64,000 nt of DNA from NCBI RefSeq assembly GCF_008123425.1, contig NZ_VSSS01000020.1, forward strand, positions 1 through 64,000, given 5' to 3'. This stretch comes from Bradyrhizobium rifense (GTDB lineage: Bacteria > Pseudomonadota > Alphaproteobacteria > Rhizobiales > Xanthobacteraceae). Position 1 is the first letter of the stretch. Each line of letters opens with the position of its first letter. The position numbers were made by a program, and so were the translations under genes. The notes beneath the pieces are model-generated. The model was not told where the DNA came from. It saw nothing but the letters and a program-made list of their open reading frames with translations, and ran no database searches. Below, piece after piece: positions 1 through 8,068 of this stretch.

Positions 1-1
1 T

Positions 2-310
2 TCGATCCAGGCGCTGTGGACTGCAGCTCAGCGAAAGCTGCCGCTCACCATCGTCGTCATCAACAATTCCGGCTACGGCGCGATGCGTTCGTTCAGCCAG
101 GTAATGCAGGTACGCAACGTGCCTGGGCTGGAACTGCCGGGAATCGATTTCGTTCGGCTCGCCGAAGGCCTGGGCTGTCATGCGGTGCGGGTCAGCAAGG
201 CCGCCGAGCTCGGCGAGGCGCTCAAACGCGGAATGGCGCACGAGGGCACCAGCCTTGTGGAGGTCGTCGTGGATTCGGCCGTGCCGGTGCTCTACGGGCA
301 GAAGCATTGA
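2..310 (+). CDS. Thiamine-diphosphate-dependent enzyme, C-terminal fragment (benzoylformate decarboxylase-like)
   Basis: This is the last 102 codons of a gene that starts before the window. The frame is open from base 2 and reads through a VVINNSGYGAMRSF stretch, which matches the ThDP-binding C-terminal domain of the acetolactate synthase/benzoylformate decarboxylase superfamily. There the NN-x-GYG segment follows the GDG motif and holds the diphosphate and magnesium. The protein ends with a typical short helix and VPVLYGQKH. The family decarboxylates 2-keto acids or joins them to acceptors; which of these applies cannot be told from the fragment. The stop lies 5 bases from the stop of the convergent SDR gene. 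Confidence 0.8.
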   Translation, partial: SIQALWTAAQRKLPLTIVVINNSGYGAMRSFSQVMQVRNVPGLELPGIDFVRLAEGLGCHAVRVSKAAELGEALKRGMAHEGTSLVEVVVDSAVPVLYGQKH

Positions 311-315
311 CGCGG

Positions 316-1104
316 CTACGCCGCCAAAAATCCCCCGTCCGCCGCCAGCACGTGGCCAACCACATACGACGACGCATCCGACGATAGCCACACCACGGCC
401 TCCGCCACCTCCTCCGGGGTGCCCATGCGCCGCAACGGCAGGCCGGCGCCGACGGTTGCGACATCGCCGACGCCGGCGCTGAGCATCATGTCGGTGATGA
501 CACGGCCCGGTGCGACCGCGTTGATGCGGATTCCGCGCGGGGCGTTCTCCATCGCAGCCGAGCGGGTCAGCGAGATCGCGGCCGCTTTCGATGCCGAATA
601 GAGCGAGAAGCCGGGATTGGGATTGCGCACGCCGCTGACGGAGGCATTGACCACGATACTGCCGCCACCATTCGCCAGCATCGCCGGCAGTTGATGGCGC
701 AGGCAGAGAAACAGCGCGCGGACATTGGTGTCGAACACGCTGTCGTAGATCTCCATGCCCTGCTGCTCCAGCGGTGCACGGCGCTCCTGAAAACCGGCAT
801 TGTTGAAGGCGACGTCGAGACGGCCGCGGCGTTCAATGGCGGTGCTGACCAGACGTTCGACGTCGTCCTCTCGCGTGATATCGGTCTGGACCGCGATCGC
901 ATCTGCACCGAGCTCGCGACACGCTGCGGCGGTGGCTTCGATCTCGGCCTCGCGCCGGCCCGCGACAACAACCGCCGCGGCGCCCTCGGCCGCCATCCGC
1001 AGCGCAGTGGCGCGGCCGATGCCGCTGCCGCCGCCCGTGACGAGGCAAACCTTGCCCCGCATCCGCTCGCCGGTTGGCAAAGTTCCGCTCATGATACGGC
1101 TCAT
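316..1104 (-). CDS. SDR family NAD(P)-dependent oxidoreductase
   Basis: A 262-residue classical short-chain dehydrogenase. It carries the cofactor motif TGGGSGIG near the N-terminus, the NNAG motif, and the catalytic YSASK. The length is normal for the family. I chose the ATG at 1104 because a GGAG box lies seven bases upstream; the longer frame would start at a TTG inside the palindromic operator. The gene is divergent from a MarR regulator across about 75 bases that hold a perfect inverted repeat, so it is the likely target of that regulator. The substrate is unknown. Cytoplasmic enzyme. Confidence 0.9.
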   Translation of the reverse strand: MSRIMSGTLPTGERMRGKVCLVTGGGSGIGRATALRMAAEGAAAVVVAGRREAEIEATAAACRELGADAIAVQTDITREDDVERLVSTAIERRGRLDVAFNNAGFQERRAPLEQQGMEIYDSVFDTNVRALFLCLRHQLPAMLANGGGSIVVNASVSGVRNPNPGFSLYSASKAAAISLTRSAAMENAPRGIRINAVAPGRVITDMMLSAGVGDVATVGAGLPLRRMGTPEEVAEAVVWLSSDASSYVVGHVLAADGGFLAA

Positions 1105-1140
1105 GGCCCCACTCCAAAACGCTTGCGCGCGCCGTTGCGC

Positions 1141-1169
1141 GCATATAGTTGTATGGTACAACTATATGC
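1141..1169. promoter_or_regulatory. Perfect palindrome, probable MarR operator
   Basis: Two 13-base arms, GCATATAGTTGTA and TACAACTATATGC, are exact reverse complements around a 3-base centre (TGG). The site sits 12 bases before the MarR ATG and 36 bases upstream of the SDR ATG. It overlaps where both divergent promoters must lie. MarR dimers typically bind AT-rich palindromes in such gaps and repress both genes until a small aromatic ligand binds. The binding is inferred from position and symmetry. Confidence 0.75.
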
Positions 1170-1180
1170 CGGGAGTCAAG

Positions 1181-1642
1181 ATGGCCGAACTCGCGCTGAT
1201 CGACGACATCCGCGCCGCCTCGCGGTTGATGGTGCGCGAGCTCGGCTTCATGGATGCGACGGTGGCGGCGTCGGACTATCCGCCCTCGGCCGTGCACACG
1301 ATTTTGGAGATCGGCATCCGCGGCCCGCTGACCTCGGGCGAGCTCGGCGATTTCCTGCGCCTGGAGAAATCCAGCGTCAGCCGCATGGTGCGCAAGCTGA
1401 TCGATTGCGGCGAGCTGCGGGAAACGCCGGATGAGCTTGATGCACGCATCAAGCTGCTGTCGCTGACCGCGAAGGGCCGGCGCACGCTGGAGGCGCTGCA
1501 TGCGTTCGGCCGGCAGCAGGTGCGCTGCGCGCTGGCGGCGCTGACGGAGGCCGAGCAGCGCAAAGTGCGCGAGGGGATGATGCTCTATGCGCGGGCGTTG
1601 CGGGAGAGCCGGGTGGAGGATGAAGTGGAGTCGGTGGCATGA
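1181..1642 (+). CDS. MarR family winged-helix transcriptional regulator
   Basis: A 153-residue MarR-type regulator. A central winged helix-turn-helix is visible (LGDFLRLEKSSVSRMVRKLI as recognition region, then the wing LDARIKLLSLTAKG), flanked by helices for dimer formation. The ATG at 1181 follows the palindromic operator closely; a longer open frame in the same register begins inside the divergent SDR gene and is not credible as coding. It probably represses itself and the divergent SDR. The ligand is unknown. Confidence 0.9.
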   Translation: MAELALIDDIRAASRLMVRELGFMDATVAASDYPPSAVHTILEIGIRGPLTSGELGDFLRLEKSSVSRMVRKLIDCGELRETPDELDARIKLLSLTAKGRRTLEALHAFGRQQVRCALAALTEAEQRKVREGMMLYARALRESRVEDEVESVA

Positions 1643-1649
1643 GGTTGCC

Positions 1650-1736
1650 GTAGCCCGGATGGAGCGCAACGCAATCCGGGGCCTTTCACGCTACTGAAAG
1701 ACTGTCCCGGATTACGCTTCGCTCCATCCGGGCTAC
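1650..1736. repeat. Palindromic intergenic repeat, family A
   Basis: An 87-base element starting GTAGCCCGGATGGAGCG and ending with its near reverse complement CGCTCCATCCGGGCTAC, able to form a long hairpin. The same arms recur at 31630-31709 and, in a diverged copy, at 45011-45114. It lies between the convergent MarR and SDR genes and may end transcription from both sides. Confidence 0.85.
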
Positions 1737-1764
1737 GAGATCGAGATCGCGGCAGCAGCCGCCC

Positions 1765-2559
1765 CTACTTCCCAAACTCCTCCCGCATCTTGGCCTGGAT
1801 CTTCGCCATGCCGCCGATCCAGCGGTCGTAATTCTCGGTCTTCTTGCGCATGTAGCCGAGCACCTGGGAGTGCGGCAGGATCAGGAACGTCTCTTGCTCG
1901 AGGCCGGCGAGCACGTCCTTGGCGACCTGCTCGGGTGTGAGATCGCCGTCGCCGGATTGCGGGCCCTTCGGGATCGAGCGCAGCATGTTGGTGTCGACGC
2001 CCTGCGGGCAGAGAATCGAGACCTTGATATTGTCAGCCTTGTGCGAGATCGCGAGATTCTCGGCAAAGCCGACCGCGGCGTGCTTCGTGGTGGAATAGGC
2101 CGGGCTGCCGACCTGCGACAGCAGGCCCGCCGCCGAGATGGTGTTGAGGAAATAGCCGCCGCCGCGCGTCTTCATGCGGGGAATGAGATGCCGCGCCGCG
2201 TAGACATGCGCCATCACGTGGATCGCCCAGCTGCGCTGCCACGGTTCATCGGAGGCGCCGCCGGCATTGACCGACATCGGATCGAAGCCGCCGCCGATGC
2301 CGGCGTTGGAGCAGAACAACGCGATCGGACCGAACTGCCGCTCGGTCTCATCGATGACGTGGGCAATCTCTTTTTCTTGCGCGACGTCGCATCTGAACGC
2401 TGCGCCGTCCACCGTGGCAGCGACGGCTCTTGCGTTGGCGGCATCCATGTCCGCGACCACGACCTTGGCGGCCCCCGCCTTGTGAAAGGCCTCGCACAGC
2501 GCCTTGCCGATGCCGTTGGCGCCGCCCGTGACGACCACGACCTTGCCGGTCACCTGCAT
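1765..2559 (-). CDS. SDR family oxidoreductase
   Basis: A 264-residue short-chain dehydrogenase. It begins with the Rossmann motif TGGANGIG, has SNAG where NNAG is usual, and the catalytic YSTTK. The C-terminal part (residues about 215-264) is longer and more charged than in minimal SDRs, resembling acyl/alcohol dehydrogenases of the family. The ATG at 2559 is preceded by an AGGAGACG box. It stands alone between a repeat and the PAQR gene. Substrate unknown. Confidence 0.9.
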   Translation of the reverse strand: MQVTGKVVVVTGGANGIGKALCEAFHKAGAAKVVVADMDAANARAVAATVDGAAFRCDVAQEKEIAHVIDETERQFGPIALFCSNAGIGGGFDPMSVNAGGASDEPWQRSWAIHVMAHVYAARHLIPRMKTRGGGYFLNTISAAGLLSQVGSPAYSTTKHAAVGFAENLAISHKADNIKVSILCPQGVDTNMLRSIPKGPQSGDGDLTPEQVAKDVLAGLEQETFLILPHSQVLGYMRKKTENYDRWIGGMAKIQAKMREEFGK

Positions 2560-2627
2560 GCGACGTCTCCTCTTGTCTTGGACAGCTCTTTGGACAGCTT
2601 CTTGTTATGCCGTTTCGCGGAACTTGC

Positions 2628-3323
2628 TCAGCTCAACACGAGGTCGAGCACCGCGGTATAATGGCATGCCGCGCCGGCCAAGACAAAGCCGTGCCAGATC
2701 GCGTTCTGGAAGCGCAGCCGCCGCCAGGCGTGGAAGATCACGCCGAGGCTGTAGAGAATGCCGCCCGCCAGCACGAAGCCCAGTGCCAGCGCGGGCAGCG
2801 CCTTGACCACGGGGCCATAGAGCATCACGCCGCTCCAGCCCATCGCAAGATAGATGCCGACGGCGGCACGGTCGAACCGACCGGGATAGCGAAGCTTCAG
2901 CACGATGCCGACGATCGCGACACACCAGACGCAGACCAGCAGCGCCAGCGCGAACACGCTGTCCTTCACCTCCAGGATGAACGGCGTGTAGGTCGCGGCG
3001 ATCAGGAGATAGATCGCCGAATGGTCGAACCGCCGCAGCAGCCATTTCACCGGCGAGACCGGCCAGAGATTATAGGATGCCGACAGCACCAGCATCGAGA
3101 GCAGGCCGGCGACGTAGACCGAGACGCCGACGATGTCGGTGGCATCGGCGTAGAGCACTGCCAGCACCACCAGCACCGTCGCGGCAACGATGCCGGCGAG
3201 GACACCGATCGCATGGATGATCCCGTCGGCTATCAGTTCGGCGCGGTCGTAGTGCCAGCCGACCGCGTCGGCCGCGGCATGGACGGAATCGGAGGCGAGC
3301 TGTTTCAGTTGGAAGACGGTCAT
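2628..3323 (-). CDS. trhA: PAQR / hemolysin III family membrane protein
   Basis: A 231-residue multi-spanning inner-membrane protein of the hemolysin III (PAQR) family, with about seven hydrophobic helices. The early ELIADGIIHAIG segment and the late H-AWRRLRFQNAIWHGFVLAGAACHY segment carry the conserved Ser/His/Asp positions of this family, which holds a metal in the membrane. Members are linked to membrane-fluidity homeostasis. I prefer the ATG at 3323; an in-frame TTG lies four codons earlier. It is divergent from ycjX. Confidence 0.85.
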   Translation of the reverse strand: MTVFQLKQLASDSVHAAADAVGWHYDRAELIADGIIHAIGVLAGIVAATVLVVLAVLYADATDIVGVSVYVAGLLSMLVLSASYNLWPVSPVKWLLRRFDHSAIYLLIAATYTPFILEVKDSVFALALLVCVWCVAIVGIVLKLRYPGRFDRAAVGIYLAMGWSGVMLYGPVVKALPALALGFVLAGGILYSLGVIFHAWRRLRFQNAIWHGFVLAGAACHYTAVLDLVLS

Positions 3324-3504
3324 GGCAATCCGCAAAGGCTTAAGACAATGTCTTCTTCTATGTGTGTTTCGGAACCGGCGCGTCGTTCAATCGGTTGATT
3401 TGCCGACAAAGGCGGTGGAAGTATGAAGCTTGATTTTCCCTACGCAACTGCCACTTTTGTGATCGGCTTCACTGTTCCGCCCGCCCGAGATCAATCACGT
3501 TCAT

Positions 3505-4974
3505 ATGGCATTCAGTTTTCAGGATATGGTCGAAGAGGCGCGCCTGTCGGCCCGGGCGCTGATTGACTATGGTGAGCACTTCTTTAACCCGACGGTGCGG
3601 CTTGGTGTCACCGGCCTGTCGCGAGCCGGTAAGACCGTATTTATCACCGCGCTGATCCATGGGCTGACGCGCGGCGGCCGGTTTCCGGTGTTCGAGGCCT
3701 ATGCTTCGGGGCGCATCGCGCGGGCGCATCTGGCGCCGCAGCCGGACGACGCTGTGCCGCGTTTTTCCTATGAAAGCCATCTGCGCGCGCTGATCGAGGA
3801 GCGGCGCTGGCCGAGCTCGACCGTCGACGTCAGCGAGCTGCGTCTCGTCATCGACTATCAGCGCCCGAACGGCGCCGACCGCACATTGACGCTCGACATC
3901 GTCGACTATCCCGGCGAATGGCTGCTCGACCTGCCGTTGCTGCAGAAGAGTTTTGAGCAATGGTCGGCGGAAAGCCTGGCGCTGTCGCGCGAGGCGCCGC
4001 GCGCGCATCTTGCCGCAGACTGGCACGCCCATCTCGCCACGCTCAAGCCCGAAGCCCGCGAGGACGAACAGGCGACCCTCACCGCCGCAAAGCTCTTCAC
4101 CGAATATTTGCGCGCCTGCCGCGACGAGCGGTTTGCGATGAGCCTGTTGCCGCCCGGCCGCTTCCTGATGCCCGGCAGTCTCGCCGACACGCCGGCGCTG
4201 ACCTTCGCCCCGCTCGATGTACCCGCCGGTGGCCAGGCACCCGAGGGATCGCTGTGGGCGATGATGGTGCGCCGCTACGAGGCCTACAAGGACGTCGTGG
4301 TGCGGCCGTTCTTCAGGGATCATTTTGCCCGGCTTGATCGCCAGATCGTGCTGGCGGACGCGCTGTCCGCATTCAACTCGGGGCCCGAGGCGCTGCACGA
4401 TCTCGAAGCGGCGCTGGCCGGCATTCTCGACTGCTTCAACATCGGCCGCAGCACGATCCTCTCCAGCCTGTTCCGGCCGCGCATCGACCGCATCCTGTTC
4501 GCGGCGACGAAGGCAGATCATCTGCATCATTCCAGCCACGACCGGCTCGAGGCCGTGCTGCGCCGTGCGGTGACCCGGGCGCTCGCGCGTGCGGAAAATA
4601 CCGGCGCACAAATCGATGTGGTCGCCCTCGCCGCCGTCCGCGCCACCCGGGAGGCTCAGGTCACCCGTGGCCGCGACAAATTGCCTTCGATCCTGGGCAC
4701 GCCGGCCGCAGGCGAAAGCGCCGGTGGTGAGTTCTTTGACGGCAACACGGAGGTCGCGACCTTTCCGGGCGACCTGCCGCTGGACCCCGAACCGCTGTTC
4801 AACGGCACCGATGCATTCCGCGGATTGTCGACACAAGCCGCCGAGACAAGCGATTTCCGCTTCCTGCGCTTCCGCCCGCCAAAGCTCGAACGCGACGGAA
4901 TGGAAGAGCCCGCGCTGCCCCACATCCGCCTCGACCGTGCCTTGCAGTTCCTGATCGGAGACAAGCTCGCATGA
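3505..4974 (+). CDS. ycjX: YcjX family P-loop nucleotide-binding protein
   Basis: A 489-residue protein of the YcjX (DUF463) family. A Walker A motif, GLSRAGKT, sits near residue 38, followed by a switch-like DIVDYPGEW, which suggests a GTPase/ATPase fold. Its role is not settled; in enterobacteria ycjX and ycjF follow the psp (phage shock) genes, which I do not see here. The stop overlaps the start of the next gene (ATGA), so the two are translationally coupled. Confidence 0.9.
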   Translation: MAFSFQDMVEEARLSARALIDYGEHFFNPTVRLGVTGLSRAGKTVFITALIHGLTRGGRFPVFEAYASGRIARAHLAPQPDDAVPRFSYESHLRALIEERRWPSSTVDVSELRLVIDYQRPNGADRTLTLDIVDYPGEWLLDLPLLQKSFEQWSAESLALSREAPRAHLAADWHAHLATLKPEAREDEQATLTAAKLFTEYLRACRDERFAMSLLPPGRFLMPGSLADTPALTFAPLDVPAGGQAPEGSLWAMMVRRYEAYKDVVVRPFFRDHFARLDRQIVLADALSAFNSGPEALHDLEAALAGILDCFNIGRSTILSSLFRPRIDRILFAATKADHLHHSSHDRLEAVLRRAVTRALARAENTGAQIDVVALAAVRATREAQVTRGRDKLPSILGTPAAGESAGGEFFDGNTEVATFPGDLPLDPEPLFNGTDAFRGLSTQAAETSDFRFLRFRPPKLERDGMEEPALPHIRLDRALQFLIGDKLA

Positions 4975-5999
4975 ACGACCGATCCCAGCCGCGGCGGCCA
5001 GCGACGTTCCGGCTCGACGATCCCGGCGTCGTCGTCACCGACGCCGATGAAACAAGCCGGCTCGGCCGCGCCACCATCCAGATCACGCCGGAGCCCGATC
5101 CGGCGACATTACCGGTGCCGATCGAAACGGCGCGCACCGCCCGGCGCGGTTTTCCCTGGGGCGTGCTGTTCTGGTCCGGCGTCGCCGGGTTGACACTGCT
5201 CGGCACCGGGCTCGGCGTCCTGCGCCTGATCGAGGATCTGTTTGCGCGCAGCGAGAGCCTTGGCTTCGTCGGGCTTGCGCTCGCCTTCGTCACAACGCTT
5301 GCGCTCGCGGTGGTGATCGGGCGCGAGGCGTTTGGACTCGCACGGCTTGCGACGATCGAAAAACTGCATCGGCGTGCCGCCGAGGTGCTCGCCAGCGACG
5401 ATCGCAAGGAGAGCCGCGCCATCTTGCAGGATCTGATCGCGATTGCGCACCAGAACCCGCAGCTTGCCCGCGCCCGCGCCGCACTCGAAAGTCATTCCGG
5501 CGAGATCATCGACGGCGCCGACATGATCCGGCTTGCCGAGCGCGAGTTGATGTCGCCGCTGGATGCGGAGGCACGGCGGCTGGTGTCGTCGGCGGCGCAG
5601 CGCGTCTCGATCGTCACGGCGGTGTCGCCGCGCGCGCTGTTCGACGTGCTCTTCGTGTTCGTGGCCTCGCTGCGTCTGATCCGCCAGCTCGCCCGGCTCT
5701 ATGGCGGCCGGCCCGGCGCGCTCGGCATGATCCGCCTGCTTCGCCACGTCATCGCCCATCTCGCCATCACCGGCGGTCTCGCCGCGAGCGACAGCCTCGT
5801 GCAGCAGATGCTCGGGCACGGGATTGCAGCAAAACTGTCGCAGCGGCTCGGTGAAGGCATGCTCAACGGGCTGCTGACGGCGCGGCTGGGATTGGCCGCG
5901 ATCGATGTCACGAGGCCACTGCCGTTCGCAGCCTTGCCGCCGCCGAAGCTGTCGGATCTCGCGACGGATTTATTGCGAAGGAAAGAGGAAGAGGAGTAG
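4971..5999 (+). CDS. ycjF: TIGR01620 / YcjF-like membrane protein
   Basis: A 342-residue protein of the TIGR01620 (DUF697) family, the regular partner of YcjX. Residues about 1-55 are polar and cytoplasmic; two hydrophobic helices lie near residues 60-82 and 95-117. The rest contains the DUF697 region, with a third hydrophobic stretch around residue 260 (HVIAHLAITGG). The gene starts inside the ycjX stop codon. Probably an inner-membrane partner of YcjX in envelope stress; that role is inferred from the pairing. Confidence 0.88.
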   Translation: MNDRSQPRRPATFRLDDPGVVVTDADETSRLGRATIQITPEPDPATLPVPIETARTARRGFPWGVLFWSGVAGLTLLGTGLGVLRLIEDLFARSESLGFVGLALAFVTTLALAVVIGREAFGLARLATIEKLHRRAAEVLASDDRKESRAILQDLIAIAHQNPQLARARAALESHSGEIIDGADMIRLAERELMSPLDAEARRLVSSAAQRVSIVTAVSPRALFDVLFVFVASLRLIRQLARLYGGRPGALGMIRLLRHVIAHLAITGGLAASDSLVQQMLGHGIAAKLSQRLGEGMLNGLLTARLGLAAIDVTRPLPFAALPPPKLSDLATDLLRRKEEEE

Positions 6000-6027
6000 C
6001 GGCGCTGTTCGCACCACGCGAACGGTG

Positions 6028-6179
6028 CACCCTCTCCCCTTGCGGGAGAGGGTGGCTCACCGCGTAGCGGTGAGACGGGTGAGGGGTACCTCTCCGCGAA
6101 TGCCCCTCGCAGTCGTGTTCGCAGAGAGATACCCCTCATCCGGCGCTTCGCGCCACCTTCTCCCGCAAGGGGAGAAGGA
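6028..6179. repeat. Palindromic intergenic repeat, family B
   Basis: A roughly 150-base element with outer arms ACCCTCTCCCC and CTTCTCCCGCAAGGGGAGAAGG and an inner imperfect hairpin (GCTCACCGCGTAGCGGTGAG). It fills the gap between the convergent ycjF-like and glycosyltransferase genes. A shorter relative is at 21674-21699. Such charged, palindromic boilerplate is typical of Bradyrhizobium intergenic repeats. Confidence 0.8.
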
Positions 6180-6200
6180 AGAAGATCCGAGTTTGCCGCG

Positions 6201-7790
6201 CTAGGCGCGCGAACGCACTTCAAATTCCCCCGCCAGCACGCGCCACTGGAACAGCGGCGAGTCCTTTGGTGGCGAAAGCTCCGGGGTCCAGCCGGTGAGC
6301 TTGTCGATTGTGTAGGTGTCGATCAGGGCGCCGCGCCAGCGGCGTTCGACCTGCCCCAATGGTGCGCGCGTCGCGGGGATCGACTCCCAGAGATGCGAAC
6401 GATCATCGGGCTGGCGACCGACATAGATCCCCGCCTGCCCCTTGATCCGGTCCATGCCGGGATCACGGAAATCCTGGAAGCGGCCGCGTTCGTTGATCTC
6501 GACCACCGGGACGCGGCCTCGGAACAGCCAGCGCATCATGGCATAGGTGCGGTAATCCGTGGTCGCGATCCAGGTCGCGCCGGTCTCATCCAGTGCGGCC
6601 TGCGCGCGCGCGGCGACCTGCTCGTAGCCGGCCTCGGCGCCGATCGGATCCATCTTGCCGAGGAAATTCCAGGGCGCCGCGACGTAATAGAGCAACACGA
6701 TCACGACGAAGGCGATCCCCGACACCAGCGCCGCCTTCACCCAGAAGATGCACGACCGGATCATCCCCGCCGACCAGCCGTCCTCCGGCATCATCGCAAG
6801 GTTCACCGCGACGGCAGCGAAGCCGACCGGCCACATGAACATCGGCCAGGTGTCGCCAACCCTGAGCGTCAGTGACTTGAAGAAGAAATAGGCGAACGGC
6901 ACCAGCACCGCGGTCGACAGCAGGATCGCAACCGGCTCGCGCCTGCGATAGCCGCGCCACACAGTCATCACGAGACCCAACAGCACCACAGGCAGCATGA
7001 CAAAACCGACGAGGCCGAATTGCAGGCCGATAAAATCGCCGATGGTGCGCAGCGAGATGCCGTAATTGGCGGTGGCGCGCACGCCCTGGAAACGGAACGA
7101 GGCCCAGTCGTGCTGTGCGTTCCAGATCAGCACCGGCGAGAACATTGCGATGGCAATCAGTACCGCGAGATAAGGATAGGGACTGCGCAGCCAGCGCCAG
7201 CGCCAATCCGGCACCAGCAGAAACGCGGCGACGGCTGGCGCGAACATGATGGCGGTGAATTTCGACAGCAGCGACAGGCCGGCGAACAGGCCGGCCGCGA
7301 GCCACCAGCGTCCATCCCCGCTCTGCGTCAGCCGCACCAGCGACCACACCATCGCCACCGCAAACGGGATCATGGCGACGTCGGGGGCGATCTTGGCCAT
7401 CAGCAGGCCGTAATAGAGCGCGGCCTCCGGCATCAGCACCGCAACCACAATCGCGCGCACATCATGGGTGAGGCGGCGGACGATGTCTGCCAGCAAAAGC
7501 TGGGTCACCAGCATCGCAACGATGCCGCCAAAGCGGACCCCAAGCACGGTGTCGCCGAAAATCGCGGTGCCAAAGCGGATCAGCCAGGCGATGCCGGGCG
7601 GATGATCGAGGAAGCTCAGCGCCGCCTCCTTCGACCAGGTCCAATAGTAGGCCTCGTCGGTGCGCAGCTCGATCGCGGAGGCATAGACGATGCGCAGCAC
7701 CGTCATCGCGGCGATCACCAGCGCGGCCATGACAAGCGGCCGGCGCGCCGCGCCGTTGGGCTTCACGATGATGTCCGGAGCGATCGTCAC
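6201..7790 (-). CDS. GT39 / ArnT-like membrane glycosyltransferase
   Basis: A 529-residue protein with about ten to twelve transmembrane helices. In the first periplasmic loop it has the RTDEAYYWTWSK motif, with the Asp-Glu pair that acts as catalytic base in the PMT/ArnT (GT39, GT-C fold) group, followed by the family's DHPPG. Such enzymes use polyprenyl-phosphate sugars to modify lipid A, glycans or proteins at the outer face of the inner membrane. I prefer GTG at 7790, with AGGGA upstream; an in-frame TTG at 7826 lacks a good ribosome site. Acceptor unknown. Confidence 0.85.
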   Translation of the reverse strand: MTIAPDIIVKPNGAARRPLVMAALVIAAMTVLRIVYASAIELRTDEAYYWTWSKEAALSFLDHPPGIAWLIRFGTAIFGDTVLGVRFGGIVAMLVTQLLLADIVRRLTHDVRAIVVAVLMPEAALYYGLLMAKIAPDVAMIPFAVAMVWSLVRLTQSGDGRWWLAAGLFAGLSLLSKFTAIMFAPAVAAFLLVPDWRWRWLRSPYPYLAVLIAIAMFSPVLIWNAQHDWASFRFQGVRATANYGISLRTIGDFIGLQFGLVGFVMLPVVLLGLVMTVWRGYRRREPVAILLSTAVLVPFAYFFFKSLTLRVGDTWPMFMWPVGFAAVAVNLAMMPEDGWSAGMIRSCIFWVKAALVSGIAFVVIVLLYYVAAPWNFLGKMDPIGAEAGYEQVAARAQAALDETGATWIATTDYRTYAMMRWLFRGRVPVVEINERGRFQDFRDPGMDRIKGQAGIYVGRQPDDRSHLWESIPATRAPLGQVERRWRGALIDTYTIDKLTGWTPELSPPKDSPLFQWRVLAGEFEVRSRA

Positions 7791-7872
7791 GGCCGCGCTT
7801 TTCCCTGAGTTGGGAGGGGGAGTCAATGTGGCGGGTGTTGCCGGCTATGTCGGCCGTCCCTGGCGAGAATCC

Positions 7873-7958
7873 GTAGGGTGGGCAAAGGCGCTCTTGCGCC
7901 GTGCCCACCATTTCCCCTCACTCCCGATGGTGGGCACGCTTCGCTTTGCCCACCCTAC
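7873..7958. repeat. Palindromic intergenic repeat, family C
   Basis: An 86-base element beginning GTAGGGTGGGCAAAG and ending with the reverse complement CTTTGCCCACCCTAC; a second pair (GTGCCCACCA / TGGTGGGCAC) lies inside. It sits in the 278-base gap before the divergent cyclase gene. The rest of that gap holds no gene that I can see. Confidence 0.8.
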
Positions 7959-8068
7959 GAGACTTACCGTTACGTAACCTTGTCGCTTATGTGATCCGTC
8001 TGGCCCCTCGCCCGCGGAATTTAACTCTCCGCTGGCTGTTCTCCTCAGTGAACTGATACAACCGAATC

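Noticed and set aside
1104..1161. Longer N-terminus of the first SDR starting at a TTG at 1161
   Set aside because: The TTG is inside the palindromic operator and lacks a ribosome site; the ATG at 1104 has GGAG at a proper distance.
3469..4923. A 484-codon frame on the minus strand opposite ycjX
   Set aside because: ycjX has an intact P-loop and family match and covers the same stretch. The antisense product shows no motif.
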